Shown piece after piece: positions 24,704-26,391 of a DNA stretch of 26,391 bases. Location: NCBI GenBank assembly GCA_964534945.1, contig CAZHSB010000024.1, positions 1 through 26,391 of the forward strand, in the 5' to 3' direction. The stretch's first letter is position 1; each line of letters opens with the position of its first letter. The notes below the pieces were generated by a model. It saw only the letters and a program-made list of their open reading frames with translations. It had not been told where the DNA came from and ran no database searches. A program made the position numbers and the translations under genes. Origin of the DNA: CAZHFA01 sp964534945 (GTDB lineage Bacteria > Bdellovibrionota_C > UBA2361 > CAKMMH01).

Positions 24704-24941
24704 AAAAACATCCTTTCGTAATAACCTTTAAAACCTTAAAAACCTAGTCATTTTTATACACCAATAAAAAAAAACAAACAAATTTTCTGTGAAAATTTTG
24801 GTTTAAGGCAAGATTATATTGAATTTATAATTACTGTAATTTATTGAAAAAATTGGCAATTCACTCTCTGGCAGGCACCTCCTTTTTTCACTCTCTGGCA
24901 GGCACCTCCTTTTTTCACTCTCTGGCAGGCACCTCCTTTTT

Positions 24942-25041
24942 NNNNNNNNNNNNNNNNNNNNNNNNNNNNNNNNNNNNNNNNNNNNNNNNNNNNNNNNNNN
25001 NNNNNNNNNNNNNNNNNNNNNNNNNNNNNNNNNNNNNNNNN
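24942..25041. other. Assembly gap of 100 N inside repeat family C
   Basis: Exactly 100 N. The copies on both sides are identical, so this is a collapsed tandem repeat of unknown length. Confidence 0.97.
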
Positions 25042-25105
25042 TTCACTCTCTGGCAGGCACCTCCTTTTTTCACTCTCTGGCAGGCACCTCCTTTTTTCAC
25101 TCTCT

Positions 25106-25141
25106 GGCAGGCGCCTCCTTTAAAAAGAGGAGGCGCCTGCC
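25106..25141 (-). terminator. Strong hairpin directly after the AAA_14 ATPase gene
   Basis: 14-bp perfect GC-rich stem with an 8-base loop, 2 bases beyond the stop codon of the minus-strand gene. No long U-tract follows directly on the minus strand (AGAGAGTG, then AAAAAA), so termination may be weak or the hairpin may protect the mRNA end. Confidence 0.55.
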
Positions 25142-25143
25142 AA

Positions 25144-26352
25144 TTAATTATTTAAAAGCCAATCAATAACATTTATAATTTTTATTCCATCACTAGTTGT
25201 CCCTAGATGAAAAGTATCAGTGGTTAAAATTATTTTTTCAAAGCTATCTTTTACTAAACGCAATGGAAACAATTCTCTCTCCCTCGTCGTTTCACTTGCG
25301 ATATTGTCTGATACTTGAATATATAATTTTTCATTGTATTTTGTCGCAATAAAATCTATTTCTTTATCAGCAATTTTACCGATTGAAACAGTATAACCTT
25401 TGCGAATAAGCTCAAAAAAAACTACCCCCTCAAGAATTCTGCCAATATCTCTAACATTACCAAGTAAATAATTTCTAATTCCAGTATCTACAATATAATA
25501 TTTTTCCAAACTTTTTAAATATGCCTTACCTTTAATATCATAACGTTTGATTGGATAAAAAACGAAAGCATTTATTAACAAAGAAATATAACTTTCAATC
25601 AACTTATTGTTCGATGATAGTAAACTTTTTTCATTAACTAAAACTTGCGTAATTTTATTAACAGATGTTATATTTCCTGTGTTATCAGCTAAAAATCTTA
25701 TCAATTTTTGTAGCACCGTAACATCTTTTACCTCATCCCGTGAAACCACATCTTTCATCACAACTGTATTATAAATACTATCAAGAATTTCAATAACCTG
25801 AGCTTCATTAAATTTATAATCTTTAAGAGAGGGCATGCCTCCAAAGCGAAGATAAAAAATGAACTTTTCAGATTTGTTCATATCTTTTGGAAAAGTATAA
25901 AAAGTTAAAAATTCTTTAAATGACAATGGAAACATTTTTATTTCAATGTATCTTCCTGAAAGGTATGTTGATAATTCTGAAGATAACATATATGCATTAG
26001 AACCAGTTAAATATAGATCAATTTTATTATTTAAAATAAGTGAATTTGCGACTTTTTCCCAACCAATTACTCTCTGTATTTCATCTAACAAAATATATAT
26101 TTTTTTATTATCTTTAGGAAACTGCTTTAGAAGCATTTGATTTAATGTTTTATAATCAACTCCATCATAACGCAAATCTTCAAAATTTATTTGAATGATA
26201 TGGTTTTTTTCAACCCCTTGTGATTCTAAATATTTTGCAAAACTTTTAAGTAAAGTAGACTTACCACAACGTCGTATTCCAGTAATGACCTTAATAATTA
26301 ACTTATCTTGGTAATCAATTAATTTTTGCAAATACAAAGGTCTTTTTATCAT
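25144..26352 (-). CDS. AAA_14/DUF4143 family ATPase
   Basis: 402 residues from ATG 26352 with GGAG 8 bases upstream; a TTG two codons earlier is the alternative. N-terminal AAA_14 domain: Walker A GIRRCGKSTLL (about 25-35), Walker B IYILLDEIQ (about 85-93), sensor-1 type LTGSNAYML, then LSGRYIEIKMFPLSFKEFL. C-terminal DUF4143 (about 200-370), with EGVVFFELIRKGYTVSIGK and KEIDFIATKYNEKLYIQVS, an arrangement like a PD-(D/E)xK nuclease fold. The family is widespread, often multicopy and patchily distributed, suggesting horizontal movement; its cellular role is unknown. It stands alone, with repeat family C at its stop codon. Confidence 0.9.
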   Translation of the reverse strand: MIKRPLYLQKLIDYQDKLIIKVITGIRRCGKSTLLKSFAKYLESQGVEKNHIIQINFEDLRYDGVDYKTLNQMLLKQFPKDNKKIYILLDEIQRVIGWEKVANSLILNNKIDLYLTGSNAYMLSSELSTYLSGRYIEIKMFPLSFKEFLTFYTFPKDMNKSEKFIFYLRFGGMPSLKDYKFNEAQVIEILDSIYNTVVMKDVVSRDEVKDVTVLQKLIRFLADNTGNITSVNKITQVLVNEKSLLSSNNKLIESYISLLINAFVFYPIKRYDIKGKAYLKSLEKYYIVDTGIRNYLLGNVRDIGRILEGVVFFELIRKGYTVSIGKIADKEIDFIATKYNEKLYIQVSDNIASETTRERELFPLRLVKDSFEKIILTTDTFHLGTTSDGIKIINVIDWLLNN

Positions 26353-26367
26353 TTTCAATCTCCATTA

Positions 26368-26383
26368 TGTATAAGTATATACA
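26368..26383. promoter_or_regulatory. Palindrome in the promoter region of the AAA_14 gene
   Basis: TGTATA-AGTA-TATACA, a 6-4-6 inverted repeat 15 bases before the start codon, overlapping a TATACT-like -10 element on the minus strand. Its size and place fit an operator or simply the AT-rich promoter core; the -35 region would be at or beyond the window edge. Confidence 0.35.
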
Positions 26384-26391
26384 AAAACTTT

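Larger units (their letters stand above)
24851..25145. repeat. Repeat family C: 27-bp tandem array ending in an inverted half-copy
   Basis: The unit is CACTCTCTGGCAGGCACCTC plus CTTTTTT, 27 bases, with starts at 24862, 24889, 24916, (gap), 25044, 25071 and 25098: six visible copies. There are no variable spacers. The last copy has GCGCC instead of GCACC and forms a perfect 14-bp stem (GGCAGGCGCCTCCT 25106-25119 with its complement 25128-25141). The array is bounded by AATTGGCA (24851-24858) and TGCCAATT (25138-25145), which are inverted copies, as if a hairpin of about 18 bp had one arm expanded. Confidence 0.9.

Noticed and set aside
24862..25127. CRISPR array in the 27-bp repeats
   Set aside because: Units are contiguous without variable spacers and no cas gene is in the window.
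24844..25155. Repeat protein with 9-residue units (HSLAGTSFF)
   Set aside because: The open frame exists only because 27 is a multiple of three. It needs a TTG start without Shine-Dalgarno, changes frame across the gap and ends in the hairpin.

Overview
This is a low-GC (roughly 30 % by eye) bacterial chromosome segment. Two runs of exactly 100 N (1320-1419 and 24942-25041) mark it as a scaffold, probably a draft or metagenome assembly. The gene content (sigma-32-type RpoH, EngB, PilB/PilC, a Tad/Flp pilus locus, a FeoA-FeoB fusion, beta-carbonic anhydrase, a sigma-54-type promoter) points to a Gram-negative, proteobacteria-like organism, perhaps of the former Deltaproteobacteria. That placement is inference; no rRNA is present to settle it.

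Layout. Positions 1-430: the 5' part of an HU-type gene with a cysteine/lysine-rich N-terminal extension, divergent from engB (431-1075). Positions 1083-1623: repeat family A, a 131-bp tandem array of palindromic units containing an assembly gap. It runs into the stop codon of a degenerate M23 peptidase gene that lies downstream of rpoH on the minus strand. Positions 4161-7089: pilB-pilC on the plus strand, divergent from rpoH. Positions 7160-7325: one copy of repeat family B. Positions 7342-18043: one long minus-strand Tad pilus operon in the order cpaE/tadZ, flp, cpaB, cpaF, tadB, tadC, tadG-like, tadE-like, a protein that looks like an ATPase-less GspE N-terminus fused to a receiver domain, and a hybrid histidine kinase. 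It is headed by a well-spaced sigma-54 (-24/-12) motif. Positions 18233-20149: a GT39-type membrane glycosyltransferase. Positions 20246-22612: the FeoAB fusion. Positions 22706-22893: two serine tRNAs. Positions 22922-23570: three more family-B repeats. Positions 23691-24293: beta-carbonic anhydrase, separated by a perfect bidirectional terminator from a small convergent two-TM protein. Positions 24851-25145: repeat family C (27-bp tandem array with a gap), abutting the stop codon of an AAA_14/DUF4143 ATPase.

How the genes work together. The Tad operon holds the cytoplasmic and inner-membrane machinery (localisation ATPase, pilin, CpaB, motor ATPase, two platform proteins, two pseudopilin-like proteins) and co-transcribes two signalling proteins. 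The outer-membrane secretin and the prepilin peptidase are not in the window. A separate pilB-pilC pair belongs to a type IV pilus or type II secretion system encoded elsewhere. FeoAB imports ferrous iron.

Most unusual features: (i) the palindrome-derived repeat families. A and C both end in one inverted half-copy directly at the stop codon of a minus-strand gene, and B carries hairpins with compensatory changes between copies; (ii) the GspE-N/receiver protein next to the hybrid kinase; (iii) the M23-like protein lacking every zinc ligand; (iv) the sigma-54 motif in front of the Tad operon.
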